In this document: positions 11,568-23,329 of the stretch, piece after piece | Layout of the letters: each line of letters starts with the position of its first letter | Position numbering within the stretch: the first letter of the stretch is position 1 | Assembly (NCBI GenBank): GCA_028023455.1 | Contig: JAQFVV010000055.1 | Coordinates: 6,230,030-6,294,029 of the forward strand | Length of the DNA: 64,000 bases | Source: Epiperipatus broadwayi | Taxonomy: Eukaryota; Onychophora; Udeonychophora; Euonychophora; Peripatidae | Reading direction: 5' to 3' | Program-made: the position numbers and the translations under genes | The notes under the pieces: generated by a model | The model's input: the letters and a program-made list of their open reading frames with translations, nothing else | What the model was told of the DNA's origin: nothing | Databases searched by the model: none

Positions 11568-13429
11568 TGAGCATATATATTTTTAATTAGAAGGGAATTA
11601 CATCCTATACACATGCGTTGTAATATTGTTTTAATACTTCGATATTACATATATATATTTGTAAAATTTATGAATTTTCAATTTTTTTAAGTAAGATTTT
11701 TTAAAATCATTGTTATTGAATCCTTAGGTTTTATGACTACAAATACAGCTGCTAAATTTTTTTTTTATGGAATTTACATTTAAAAATTGAAGATAATAGA
11801 TATTTCCCCATGCATATTAAATAACACTTTCAAGATGAGAAAATAAATAATTCATATTGATGTTGATAAAAGAATCCGTTCAAGATATATTCACAGATGT
11901 GTTGGAGTTTAGAATCCTAGACATAGTGTGAAAAAGTGAAAGGAAAAAAAGAGACCGTTCAAGATTTAAGCAAAACTATGCATATAATGTTTAAAAATTA
12001 ATCATCATGAATATATTTCAAAGAATTTTAAAATTATTAGTGGTTAGTAAAGAAAGGGAAGATAATTTTTAAAAAAAATTTAAGAAACAATTTGGTTTTA
12101 TGAGTAGCGTTTTACAAAAAAAAATATTAAACAAACAAGGTGTTGAACTTTTGATAAACGACTGAGGTGGAACGGGTAGATGTAAAAAAATCTTTTTTGA
12201 ATACATTTAAGCTGAGTTCTCAGCTGTCAAACATTAGAAATATTTTTTTGTGGAAAGATACCTGGCTTATAAAAAATATAAAAAAGGTAGAATGGGAGAT
12301 AAAAGATTGATTTTATTTTCTGTACTCTATATTCTAGATTAAAAATGCTTAAGTTTGGATCTAGATAATCATTTCTTTAAGAAATGTAAGAAAAATGATA
12401 TAACATACTTAAATAAACATATTGGAAATGTCAAATATAATTTATTTAATACAAAGATTTCCAATAGTAAAAAACAAAACACTGATTTGAAACAGCTTGA
12501 TTTATCATAAGATTAAACAAACCAGAAAATATCCGAGATCTAATCTAAAGCCAACACATTAAGTAGCCAGAACATTGCATTTTCATTTGATTTATAAAAA
12601 TTACTTCCTTATCCAAAAAAACTTTCACTTTTACTAACTTATAAGTGAAATATATATTTATATAATTCAGATTTTTCTATGAGATCATAACATTTAAGGG
12701 ATCTCAAGAAATAATTCCACGATGCACAAAAATTTAAGAAATATCAAGAATCAAAAACATTGATTCATCAAGAATCAAAAACATATTGATTCCTATTTAG
12801 GATAAAATCATAATGTTAAGCCAACACTGACATGGATGAAAACTATTTATGTATCGTAAAATCAATTGATCACAAAATTTTAATATTTGGTCATTTTTTT
12901 TGGCCAAATGATTTTGGTTTGGGGTTATATGAGATGGAAAGAAAAAAAGGCAAATTATTTGATATGAGATGAAAAGAAAGTGATGAATTATTTATGTTTC
13001 CAAAGATTCTTGCAATTTAATACAGCAGTTATAAAAGTTCCATTTGCAGCACATAGAATGACTCCAAGGGTCTATTTTTCAACAAAGCAAGGAATCAATT
13101 CCAAAGTGAATCAGAGTTATTGAGAGAAAAAAGTTTGTTAAAAATGCCCCACATACAACATTCATTTATTTACAGTTATACAGTTAGTTATTAAATTAAT
13201 TTTAAAAAATAATAACTTTACCTATAAATAGTGCCATCTAGTGCAAGCCATAGTAATCAATGGATGCTAGAAAGTTTGTGGAACAAAATCCCTATCTAGT
13301 CATTCAATATTCTGAGACATAATTTCTAGCTTGGATCTGAGAGCAATGCATCTAGATCTTTGGGTCTAATGCACTCATGCAACAATCACCTTTTATCTTT
13401 TTAGTTAATTATAAAGCTATGAGCGCAAG
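11568..13429. other. No identified gene
   Basis: AT-rich. There is a short local direct repeat (CAAGAATCAAAAACAT) at about 12747-12785. At 13220-13300 a single arm of the foldback family at 51655-51842 is present (GTGCAAGCCATAGTAATCAA). No exons recognised. Confidence 0.4.
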
Positions 13430-13670
13430 TAAATACAATAATATTTTCAATCATAGCTAATTTGGCTGTATAGCCATATAGATCTGAATCTAGTTCATTA
13501 TCTGTAAATTTTTTTGTTTTTGAGTTTTTTAATAACCTTAGTCACCATCATCCTTTGGCTAAGATTGGTATTAAAAATCGTTAAAATATCATGACCACTA
13601 CGTTGGCGAAAGTTTCTAATGTTTTAACAGAATGGATAAGCATATGAAATGATGGTTGTGATGTTCTAAT
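13430..13670 (-). mobile_element. Degenerate non-LTR fragment, related to 7640-8240
   Basis: Nucleotide similarity to about 7880-8030, for example the shared ATATAGATCTGAA stretch and the following AATAACC...AGTCAC block. No intact coding sequence remains. Confidence 0.4.
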
Positions 13671-13689
13671 GAGTAAAAAAAAAAAAAGT

Positions 13690-13825
13690 CTAATAGTTTA
13701 TTGGTCAAGAATTTATATGAAATTCGAATACAAAAAATGATAGAATCTAAGTTGCAGTCCATGAATCTTGAGATTTAAAATCGGCCATTGAGCAACTGCA
13801 CAAAACTGTGCAGGGACCGTAGATC
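13690..13825 (-). repeat. tRNA-derived SINE, diverged
   Basis: The minus strand carries a box-A-like GCACAGTTTTGTGCAGTTGC region near 13800 and the family tail near 13700 (GAATTTATATGAAATTCGAA on the plus strand). Diverged copy of the 5755-5870 family. Confidence 0.5.
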
Positions 13826-14727
13826 ATGAATGAAGGAAAAATATAAAATGGTTGATTTATTATGACTGTATTAAACATAAACAAATAAATTTTGTAATTT
13901 TTTTTTTTTTTAAATAAATCTTGATAATATAATTGGAGTTTACTTCTGCCATGAAAACCATACTCAAATTCACCATAAAATACCCTTTTAGAAAGTCGTC
14001 TTCCATTGTTCATTCATTTTACATATCTAATCCAATGAAGACATAATTTTACAATAATAAATTTTATTTATCGTATTCAGCAATTGCTTGGTTTTATGAT
14101 CTTGGCATTGTATTTTTAAAATTTCATAGAGCTGGAACGTTTTGAGTGCCTTTATATTGCGTTGATAGAATATCTAAGTCCCGCTTCCATACATTAAATT
14201 AGATAAAATAACAACAGCTAACTTACTAATACTATTTACAAAAATGAATTCTTATTAAATTTTTTCTTTGCTGATACAACTTTTATCAATCTCCATAAAT
14301 TGACGATTATTTTCAGAATAGATATTAATCAATCTAAAACTTGTAAAGGGAGCACTTTTATTTGATCTTAGATTGGATTCTTGGTGAAAAGAAAACAGTT
14401 AAGGAATTTATTTCTTAAATGAAAAGTTTAATAAATTATGATTATATACTAAGTCAAGTTGCTTGATAGCGAAAATACTGCAGTAAAACTCGTACAACAA
14501 ATTTATTTAAAATATTGTCATTTCCAACTAAATAAATTCAATATTAACTATAAATTCATACAATCATATGTTTTCTTTTTAAAAAAGATAAGGAAAGAAA
14601 ATATAACAAATTGTGTCATTATTTTAGATAATACATATCTTAAATAATTTAAATATTATAATTTTATAATCAAAATAAGTCATAGATCACATGACCCTAT
14701 TCTCTTAAGCTTGTAAGTTATAAACAA
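13826..14727. other. No identified gene
   Basis: AT-rich with short incidental open frames. No splice-flanked coding stretch, RNA or element end seen. Confidence 0.4.
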
Positions 14728-15345
14728 GAGGATTGCCAATTTCTCAACAAGCTTTGTGATAAATGCTTAGCTAGAGAAAGCATTTAAAATATCTCTGTCA
14801 GTACCCCCCCCCCCCCAAAACCTCTGACCATGGTTTCATGCTCTGGCACTCCTCAGAGAGGTGCTAGAGTAGGTTCAGACACTAGATCTAAAAACACCAA
14901 CCCAAAGCCAACATTTAACTAAAAGTTATCTATTGAGTGGAAAATATGAAATTTTCAGACACCTACATGTCTTCAAACCCAGCTATCCAACTCAAATAGC
15001 TATATGGGGCTAAGAGATCTTCAGCCATACCATATATTAGTAGTCTTAGTAATATAACATTGCATAAGACTTAAGGCAGAGACTATAAATAGTCAAAATA
15101 AGAGTCATAGATTACATGACCCTGTTCTCTTAAGCTTGTAAGTTATAAACAATGAGGATTGTCAATTCCTCAACAAGCTTTGTGATAAATGCTTAGCTAG
15201 AGAAAGCATTTAAAATATCTCTGTCAGGAACGAAACCATGGTCAGAGGTTTGGGGGGGGGGTCCTGACAGATATTTTAAATGCTTTCTCTAGCTAAGCAT
15301 TTATCACAAAGCTTGTTGAGGAATTGGCAATCCTCATTGATTATA
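14728..15345. mobile_element. Foldback element with about 110-bp inverted arms and a poly-C/G tract in each arm
   Basis: The left arm (about 14733-14840) and right arm (about 15228-15342) are reverse complements, each containing a long homopolymer (C-run at 14805-14816, G-run at 15252-15261) followed by ACCTCTGACCATGGTTTC or its complement. A third, direct copy of the outer arm lies at 15143-15226 and abuts the right arm, making a near-perfect hairpin there. The middle resembles the middle of 31194-31700, so the two belong to one family. No ORF. Confidence 0.7.
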
Positions 15346-15459
15346 ATTTTATCTTATTGTATTTGCAAATCCGTATAATAGTAATATTTACTTTCGTTAT
15401 TAATTTTACAATGCTTCATCTCTAAAATCAAAAATACTCCACTCATTCAAGACTTCATT

Positions 15460-16148
15460 ATGGCTACAATGGATGTGAAGGAATTATGTGGATCAATTAA
15501 TAGAAAAGCATCTATTCAAACAATGCACGAAGAACTACTGTCAGCACATTGTCCTAGTGAAAGAGTTAAATTCATTATTACTTCCCTATCGTGGCTTGAC
15601 TCTCACATATTCACACTCTTTGAAAACAAATGGTATAGTATGCAAGATGGATGGCCTATAGGCCTTCCTATTAGTGGCATTCTATCTAGTATCTACTTAA
15701 ATAAATTTGAGGTCTCTATCATTCCAAAATGTCACACTATCATCCAAGACTTTACATATATTATATTTGTTATGTAGATGATATTTTTATCATTGCCTCC
15801 ACCAACAAAGAACTCAAATATCTCAACCTGTCATCATCAAGAAACTGCCACTTGATAGTCAAGCCGTTTGAAATTCAAAGCTGCATTCATCCTAACTCCA
15901 ACTCACCCCCATCACATAAATTTGCTGGCTTAAATGCATTTTTATTTAGAAACTTGCATCTCTGTAAATACGAAGCAGACAGGAAAGAAAATATAAACAA
16001 CTACATTAAAGATCTGTTAGCAGCAGGTTTTAAATTTAAAGCTATTAAAAATAAAATTACAAGATTCCACAATAGAATAAACAATGATGTACTCCACACC
16101 TATCTACCTAGAATAACAATCCCCTACATTCCCAAAATATCTTACTAA
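15460..16148 (+). pseudogene. PLE reverse transcriptase remnant
   Basis: The first frame (15460-15777) contains MDVKELCGSI, matching the LDV-x-SL block, and DGWPIGLPISGILSSIYLN, matching the Q-x-G-x-x-MGSPISP-x-(L/I)A block with the usual IYLN-x-FE end. The frame then shifts by one near 15740-15760. The second frame (15729-16148) carries YVDDIFIIAS, the catalytic Y-x-DD box, with both aspartates present, followed by the thumb-like segment. The MGSP core is altered to IGLP. With the frameshift and missing N-terminus it cannot be active. Confidence 0.85.
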
Positions 16149-16289
16149 CCAACTAAAGCATTAATCGATACATTTAAAATGGCATTTAAAACTCCGCCTA
16201 ATTCTAATAGATTGATCAACAACTCTAAAGAGAACATGATCGATCGTTCACCCCACACGTAGTATAATCTATTGTATGCCCTCAGGCCG

Positions 16290-16630
16290 GATGACACATT
16301 GTATATTATGATGAAACTAAAGCTATAATCAACACTAGACTTGCTCAACACCTGTACACTTACAACAGTGCTCAGAAGAACAACAATATATCCTCTGTAT
16401 TTTTGGAGCATGCCAAGCAATCTGGACACAACTTCACACCTGCCAATCTCATAATCTTATGCTCAGAATCAAATGATCATAAGAGAAAAATAAAAAAGCA
16501 TTGTACATTAATGGAAAAATCCATCCTATCGATAGAAAAGATACTTGCTTCGAGATCTCGAAAAAATGGGCTATGTAACACTGGCTTATTTAAATATTTT
16601 TGCATATATTTTATTATACATTTTTTATGA
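16290..16630 (+). pseudogene. PLE GIY-YIG endonuclease, C-terminal remnant
   Basis: After stops at 16146 and further frame changes, the frame at 16403-16630 encodes EHAKQSGHNFTPANLIILC, then a K/R-rich helix and the ILSIEKILAS stretch. The H-x-x-x-x-GH-x-F...E...I pattern is usual for the end of the GIY-YIG domain in Penelope elements. The G-(I/V)Y and YIG strands themselves are not recognisable, so the catalytic core is decayed. Confidence 0.6.
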
Positions 16631-16861
16631 TGGCTATGATTATGAGGCATGGATTCATGAAAACATTTAGCCTATCGATATTAACAGTTAATTTAGGTTA
16701 TTATTGATTAGCCACCAAACACCGCCTGATGTCGCTGTTGCTAGTCAAAAATCAATAGATATAATGTTATCGGGCTGATTTACAATTTACTTTTTTTACA
16801 CTACTACATGTCAGCGCATAGCAGGGGGATCCTATATTTTTGACGATCTGAAGGATCGTCT

Positions 16862-17160
16862 GTCACAACATACACAACATTTTTAAAAACAAAATTATTT
16901 AATAAAATCTAATATTTCCTTTTTTCAGTCACAACATACACAACAATTTTAAAAACAACATTATTTAATAAAATCTAATGTTTCCTTTTTTCAGTCACAA
17001 CATTTTTAAAAACAAAATTATGTAATAAAATCTAATATTTCCTTTTTTCAAATAATGTCTGATCAAAAAAAAAAAAAGATCATCTGTCACAACATACACA
17101 ACATTTTTAAAAACAAAATTATTTAATAAAATCTAATATTTCCTTTTTTTAATTAACATC
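16862..17160. repeat. Tandem repeat array, four units of about 65 bp
   Basis: Units start near 16862, 16927, 16994 (shortened) and 17088, each reading TCACAACATACACAACA then TTTTTAAAAACAAAATTATT and ending TTTCCTTTTTTCA. The third unit lacks the CATACACAACA part. The array lies inside the TIR element; such subterminal repeats are common transposase-binding or satellite-seeding regions, but no function is shown. Confidence 0.8.
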
Positions 17161-17412
17161 TGCTCAACAAAAAAAAAAAAAATTTCAACACTATTTTAAA
17201 ACAATTTACAAAACACAATTCGATTTGAAAATTCCCCTCTGATCAAGCCAAGCTTATGCTTTGAAAGTCTCGTAGCTGTCCCTGCACAAAATACGTTTTA
17301 CGCGTGATTTCTATATAATGACCGAAACGTACACTTTTGAAATTGATTTAACCTTAAAAATATATGTATGTTAAGCGCGTCTTTTGTCTTACAATTAATA
17401 CTATCTAAAACT

Positions 17413-17565
17413 ATGTCAGGTCGTATAAAAAATAAGTACTTAGAATGCACATGCAAAGACTTAGGACAACTTGAATTCTACACACCCTCACATCATATTG
17501 TAGCGGTCTGTGAAGTATGCCATAGTACCACGAAGCACAAAAGCTGCTTAGCACCCACTGCTTAG
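17413..17565 (+). CDS. Small Cys-rich ORF inside the TIR element
   Basis: An ATG at 17413 opens a 50-residue frame beginning MSGRIKNKYLECTCKDLG (the same frame is open from 17368). It has a C-x-C pair, then H, then CEVCH and a final C-x-x-x-x-x-A end, so five cysteines and several histidines could bind zinc. The tail is basic and short. I do not recognise the family. It may be the leftover N-terminal DNA-binding part of a transposase, a small zinc ribbon, or chance. A promoter-like TATATAATG lies upstream near 17310. Confidence 0.35.
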   Translation: MSGRIKNKYLECTCKDLGQLEFYTPSHHIVAVCEVCHSTTKHKSCLAPTA

Positions 17566-17754
17566 CGGCCAATATGAACAGAACTTTTTATAGATCGTGT
17601 GAGCAGTATATTTCTATACCTTTGCATGGAAACAGCGACATCAGGCAGTGTTTGGTGGCTAACCGACGACAACCTTAATTTATATCTTCTCCGCTAAAAC
17701 TTACTTATAAATGTTTTGTTTACATAATATTCAGAAGTAAAACTATATTTAATG

Positions 17755-17850
17755 CTTCATATAATTATAACCCACTATTGATGTTTTTGATTGCCCAGCA
17801 ATCTTCTTTAGAACTATAACAAACACAATACAATACATGAATGCAAATAT
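17755..17850 (-). ncRNA. Decayed hammerhead-like motif, PLE-associated
   Basis: The minus strand reads CTAAAGA (one base off the CUGANGA core), then a well-paired helix II (GATTGC, TGG loop, GCAATC), then AAAAACATC where the active copies have GAAA and GTC. The flanks (GTTTGTTATAGTT before and GTGGGTTATAATTATATGAA after) match the 35560-35640 copy closely. Core changes make it inactive by the known rules. Confidence 0.5.
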
Positions 17851-20789
17851 ACATTGAAACAGTATGATTTGATCGTCATACGTTTCACCTATTCTAGAAA
17901 TCAATAGCCTTCATTTCCCTAGTTCAAACCCTAAAGGTACACATATATATAACAATATACTTGGGAATTTAACATATATAAAAACGTATATTTACATGTA
18001 TATGTGTGTAATTGTATATGCACACACGTTTGCTATAATTGTACATATTTTGTAATAATTTTATTTGCTAAAGAAATGGTATATTCATATCTGAATATTA
18101 TCATTATATAACGTACACACCTTATAATTTTATAAATATTCATCTTATGATTTTAAATAATTGAATTGGTTTCAAGCTAGAAAAATTGTAATAGATAAGA
18201 ACAGAATTCTCTAAAGTATTTCAAACTGGCTTTAAAGTACTCAATTACTTAACCATGTAGAGCAACTAAAAACAAAGGTAGATGTCTCACGTCTAGGATA
18301 AAACGCTAGCAGCTTAAATCTCTTTCAGTAAAAGAAAAGGAGAAGCAATCCAATGTTTAAAAAAAGAACTTTACCAATCTCATGAGACACCTGCTGGTAC
18401 AAATCCAGATTTTAGGATTCTTAATAAAATAAAAGTTGGACAATTAAACCTGCACCGAAATCCAGATTGGAACTAGAATCTGAGAAAAATAAAAGGAACA
18501 ATGAATAAACCTGAAATCAATCAACCGATTCGTCTGAAGCTGATGCAATTAAGACTTCTTAGATTTTAAAGTCTAAAAATAAAGATTGTGAATGAACTGT
18601 AAGAGGGGGGGTTAAAAGAGTATAAAAAAGGCAATTGAAAGAAAATTGTCATCCATTTTTGCTTTACTCGTGTTTCAACTGTCCAGGCAGCAGGCCCAGT
18701 TTCTACCATGCAAATAATTGGCTAGAAAAGCAAAGGCCATCTTCCCGATGGTCAAGAACCGTTTATGGAGCCCGGAGATCCAAACCACAGCCCTACTTAA
18801 AGAATAGCCCAACGATGAACCAGCAGATAAATCAGTCCATGCGTGTATTTCATACTTTCAAGCTGCAAGCCTCCAGATAAATAACCGGTAACCACTTCTC
18901 AATCAAACTAAATCTAAAAGCTATAGCCATCTATAAATCTTTCCTAAAGCTAGCTATATAATAAGTAATGTGCACAAACTCTTCCATTCAAATTTTATAA
19001 ATTAATCATACTATGTTTAAAAGGTGTATTCTCTCTTAAAGTAATTAACTGTATTAGATAAACGTATCTCAACCTGTATAATTTAAAATACTTTAAAAGT
19101 TAAGTGTAAATCTTGCCTGATTTCAAATTCTTAAATCTCTTTTTTAAATTCAACTTATAAAAGCTTATTTGTCTTATTATTTTCTCTATTTGCGTCTATA
19201 CTTTTGCATCTATATATATATTTTGTTAAAATGCATTTATTGATTTATGCTTTGCCTTCGGAGCAGAGACTATTAATTATTATAACTTAAAGAGACGTTT
19301 TGTTCTCAAGTAAAGTAATTATGCTGTTTGACATATCTATAGATTGTCTCTGGTCCGAAACCCACTTTGATATATTATTTGAACGGCTATGCGTAGCTTA
19401 ATATCACATATGTTGCTTATTAAAAGGTTTGTTTGGTTAAATAAAAGAGAGTGATAATTTAAGGCATATTCAGTAGTTAGCCAAGTTTAAGCCCCAGATA
19501 TGCTTTAGACCCCCTTAATGTAATTGCATATAATATGTAGTTAATTAATAAACTAGATCAATTTTAATAAAGTCCTCTTTAGCACAATTTCAGTGTTTAA
19601 CTAACTGGCGTAGGGTAGTTTGCAGAAGAAACTATAGATTTCGCGCTTTACTAGTTGTTATAATTAAGATTCCAAAAGCGTTGTGAATGAGTTTTTACGA
19701 AGCACTGAGGTGCATTCCGTCTTGCTATCATATAATTATTAAGATAAGATTAGGTTTTAAGGGCCATCTTATCATCCTTAGTTCAGACAGCCTTCTCTTG
19801 AATGGGATAATGATTTTAAGGGTCATTCCCATTTCCTCCTTTAAAAACTGGAACACCGGAATCCAGCATCTTATATCGTGGCTGTTCGAGCATCCGAACT
19901 AAAAGTTCACGTATAGCAGGCGAGCGGTATCTGAGAACCGAGCAAACGCTGCTGAATCTCATGAGTAAAAGCACATTCAAGCCGCATCTGATGTAATTTG
20001 CATAGCGCCGTAGCCTCAGAAGTTATGCTACAAAACGCCAGTTCATCTGTTGTATATTAATTGTTCAGCATTGATCTGAACGTAAGATCTAGTTTATCTA
20101 AGAATACCTACATAAAGAGCACATTGTCTGCTCTCCACGTATTGATAAATTTAAGTACACATTGTATAAAGTTCCCACTCTCTTAGAGTTTAACCCTTAA
20201 CATACTGAGTAGGAATGGCAGACATAATCTAGACATCAGTATAGACGTAAAATAATTATTAACGTATAAACGATATAATAGAATAATGATCGTTAAGTAC
20301 AAGTGATTACAGAACGTGTAGTTCGTATTTTAACAATTGATTACAGAACGTGTAGTTCGTATTTTCACCATCCCACCTGCGAGTGGAATATCCAGTATAT
20401 TTAATTGTTATTATTTGTGTTTTGTCAATATTAAATAATTTTAAAATCTATTAACGTCTGCAGTATTATTCACTTTATTTATATTAAATCACCATCCATA
20501 ATGATTTTATATGCATTAGATAATCAGCCATAGGTTGTGTGAGTGTGTTTGGTTAAGCTATAAATATAGTTAAATATCCCCGAGTCTCTCGTTTTACTCT
20601 TTGCTATTGCCGGCGCAGAAATTGAGAGATTACGAGTGTAACTTCATATATGTCATTCATAAGGTAGTAAGTCAGGGAGTGTTGGTGAAGGAGCTGAGGC
20701 GCGGTCAGATTTGGTCTCAAACCCTCCTCTAGATCAGCCTTGGTATAATTTACCAAAACTCTGGATTTTGTTGCGTGGATGTTCAAATA
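17851..20789. other. Unassigned; one weak coding-like stretch
   Basis: No exon or element is identified with confidence. Around 18430-18890 the plus strand encodes KVGQLNLHR, which resembles the start of the APE endonuclease domain of non-LTR elements, followed by an 81-residue open frame (18635-18880) that I cannot place. A 26-bp direct repeat (ATTACAGAACGTGTAGTTCG plus six bases) occurs at 20308-20333 and 20340-20365. Confidence 0.35.
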
Positions 20790-21170
20790 TGACTGTTACA
20801 ACATGAATATATAATTTTACATATATTTTATCTTATAATCAATATTCATATACCTACATATTTCTTTATACACATCTATATATAATTATTATCTATTTAT
20901 ATATATAATACATTTTAATCTTTTTTGTATTTTATATTTATCAATCAACACTTCCTATAATCATATATATATATTATTTTTATTTCATTTTTTTAATTTT
21001 ATTATTATTTTTTTAAGATATTTAACTCTAACATATTTTATACCTATCTTCTACTTATATTTTCACAACTTATCTGCTAACTATTCAAACTTAAATTTTA
21101 CAGTTATATTTAGTAGCTCCCTCTTTTTATTTTTTATATAATTAAATCTATTTTTATTTTTAAACCTTAT
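20790..21170 (-). mobile_element. PLE-B minus copy, 3' part
   Basis: The sequence is the reverse complement of the plus-strand PLE-B tail at about 30290-30600, for example TAGTAGCTCCCTCTTTTTAT at 21111-21130 against its complement near 30305. It is the downstream, non-coding end of the minus-strand PLE. It is separated from the coding part (26301-26611 and 28757-29030) by the Gypsy element inserted at 21171. Confidence 0.7.
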
Positions 21171-21872
21171 TGTCGTGTCTTGTAAAAATATGTATATTGA
21201 AATTCAATTATAACTTTTTTTTGACTCAAGAAAAAGTAACGAAAATATACTAGAGAAGTATATTTTTAGATCGCTAACTGAAAAGGATTTAATTAATGAT
21301 TAAATTTGCATAGAATGTAACAATGGAATATATTTACTTAATTCATGATAAGAAAATTGTATTTGGTAAATGCCAAGAAATATTTGCTAATTACAAATAT
21401 TTCTTGATACAATAGAAATTGAATCTACTAATTAAAAACACACAGAGGAAAACAAGACTGATAATAAGCAAGGATGAACCCTGGATTTCTGGAGGCCAAA
21501 CTGTGTGTATAAATAGTTTGTGCAGCAAAGGGTGTGGTTCTCATTCCAGTGGATTTACCAACTGATTTTAATGGACAGTAGTGGAAAGAAGCTTAAGCGT
21601 CAGTGCAGTGCTCTAGTTCGAAGCCAATAGATCGCAAGCAGCCGCTGAAGGGAGCCAAAGTATTTTGGAAACTGAAGCCAGAAGGAACCATCCAGAAAAC
21701 AGCCAGTGTTAAGCACATTGTGGGAAGTGAATCTTAAGTGAACTATATATATACTGTGTTGTGGGTATCAATAACTTTTTGTTATTAATTACATTTTACC
21801 ATTTATTGTTTTATTTGTATTATTTATTGATTCATTTATTGGTATTCTGAGTACTTGCATTTGAATACATAA
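21171..21872 (+). repeat. Gypsy 5' LTR
   Basis: About 700 bp matching 25668-26300, with shared blocks such as ATTGAAATTCAATTATAACT near the left end and ATTACATTTTACCATTTATT near the right. The two LTRs differ by many substitutions and indels, so the insertion is old. The left end reads TGTC and the right end is near GAATACATA. Confidence 0.85.
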
Positions 21873-22202
21873 GTTGCCGCAGTCATCATTTCAAACCTGT
21901 GAATAGCTAATAAGTTTTAAAAAGCTAACAAGTTTACGGATAGTAAACATGTCACGAAGTCAGACAGCACTAACACAGGTCGATGCTGGAATTAAAACGG
22001 TTGTAGCACCAGAGGTTAGAAAGTAATAGAACCAAGAGTATGGATACAAGAAATAGTACAGGGAAAAATATTAGGTGAGGAGATAGGAACAAAAGTAAAA
22101 AACTGATATGGGAAGATAAAGCATAGAATAAAGACCTAACCATGATGTAGAGGAAATGAAGAACACTGTCAAAGACGATCAAACTAAATTAGACACAATG
22201 AT

Positions 22203-22457
22203 TTGCATTGGAACATCAACAAAGCAAATGAAAGCGGGAAAAATAAGTTTATGCTACAAGTTGAGGTCGGCAACAAAAAAATAGACATGGAAATTGACAG
22301 TGGGTTGAGAAGATCAGCATACTGGGACAAACTGTGGGAACAGATTAGAGGAGATTGTACAGACACTGAAATGTGCAAAACATATATAAGGATTGTAGAT
22401 GTAAGCGGAAACAAGTTACGAATAGTAGGCTGTGTGATAGTTCCTATAAAATATTGA
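22203..22457 (+). pseudogene. Gypsy aspartic protease remnant
   Basis: The frame encodes FMLQVEVGNKKIDMEIDSG, matching the retropepsin pattern in which the catalytic D-(S/T)-G follows two beta strands; the triad reads DSG. Later residues (KLRIVGCVIVPIKY) fit the second strand pair and flap. The frame ends before the RT, which lies in another frame. Confidence 0.75.
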
Positions 22458-22739
22458 AATAAATCAGCGAACTTGCCCTGTATATTGTACAGAAAGAAGT
22501 CAGTTCACTAATAGGATGAGACTGGTTCAGAGAAATAAGAATCAATATTAATGTGAAAACGGTCACAAACTTGCCAATAAAATGAGATACGACAGAGTTT
22601 TTCAAAATTATTCACAAAAGAACTAGGCCTGATAATATCAAACCCTGTATGTATTGAATTAGTGGAGAAAGTCAACCCCATCATTTGTAAAGCCCAAAGA
22701 GAAAAAAGTTAAAGAAGTATACTCCCACAAGTAGAATCT

Positions 22740-23230
22740 GCGGAGTGGGCAAAACCAATACTAGTGATTAGTCAGCCAAATGGCCAAATTAGAATCTGCA
22801 GATTACAGAGTCACAGTTAATAAGTACCTAAATAAAAGTACATACCTCATGCCTAATGTGAGAGAAGTGCTGGCTGGATTAACAGATGCAAAATATTTTG
22901 CGAAATTAGACCTAAATGCTGCTTATCAACAGATTGAGGTGACAGAAAGAACGACAAAAAATATTAATGTTGACAACACCTTCAGCCTTTTCCCAGTTAC
23001 AAGAGACTTTCTTTTGGGATCTCAACAGCTCCTAACATTTTTTATGTGAAAGTAGATCATATATTAAACGGGCTAACTGATCAGGGGTTAAACTCAATGA
23101 GGAGAAATAGTGTTTGCAAACACAAGAGTTAGTTTCTTAGGTCACGTCATTTTAGTCAAAGGGAAAAATCTTTGCCCAGGTAAAATTAAGCTAGTTAAAA
23201 ATGCAGATAAACCAGAAAATGTCAAACAAT
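22740..23230 (+). pseudogene. Gypsy reverse transcriptase remnant, catalytic box missing
   Basis: EWAKPILVISQPNGQIRIC (22739-22795) is the usual start block of Gypsy RT, then a frame change leads to DYRVTVNKYLN and the LTDAKYFAKLDLNAAYQQI block (to about 22940), containing the first catalytic aspartate in KLDL. The region that should carry the Y-x-DD box (near 23080) is deleted: the sequence jumps to LNEEK and then FLGHVI. Activity is not possible. Confidence 0.85.
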
Positions 23231-23329
23231 TGTGTTTCTGGATCTAGTTAATTTCTTTGAGCCTTTCCTAGAAAATAAAACAATGGCAGAAGAAAGACAA
23301 AATATGGCAATGGACACAGACACGATTTA

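Larger units (their letters stand above)
15405..16640 (+). mobile_element. Penelope-like element (PLE-A), 5'-truncated and broken
   Basis: A run of plus-strand frames gives the order RT then GIY-YIG-type endonuclease remnant, the Penelope layout. The element lacks the N-terminal half of the RT. Its right end lies close to the TIR element that starts at 16696. Its base composition is less extreme than that of the other PLE family at 20.8-30.7 kb, so it is a separate lineage. The proteins are described in the next two entries. Confidence 0.8.
16696..17674. mobile_element. TIR DNA transposon, 1 kb, TTAA-type flanks, non-autonomous
   Basis: Inverted ends of about 45 bp, both containing GCCACCAAACAC(C/T)GCCTG (left about 16720-16738, right complement at about 17642-17662), begin GGTT and are flanked by TTTA on the left (16692-16695) and TTAA on the right (17675-17678). 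That is what a decayed TTAA target duplication would look like, as in Kolobok or piggyBac elements. The interior holds an array of about 65-bp tandem repeats (16862-17160) and a short Cys-rich ORF (17413-17565). No transposase is present. Superfamily is not settled. Confidence 0.7.

Noticed and set aside
16145-16429. 94-residue minus-strand frame
   Set aside because: Antisense of the PLE-A endonuclease region.
22184-22414. Minus-strand frame rich in L, S and I
   Set aside because: It overlaps the Gypsy protease on the other strand and is its antisense shadow.
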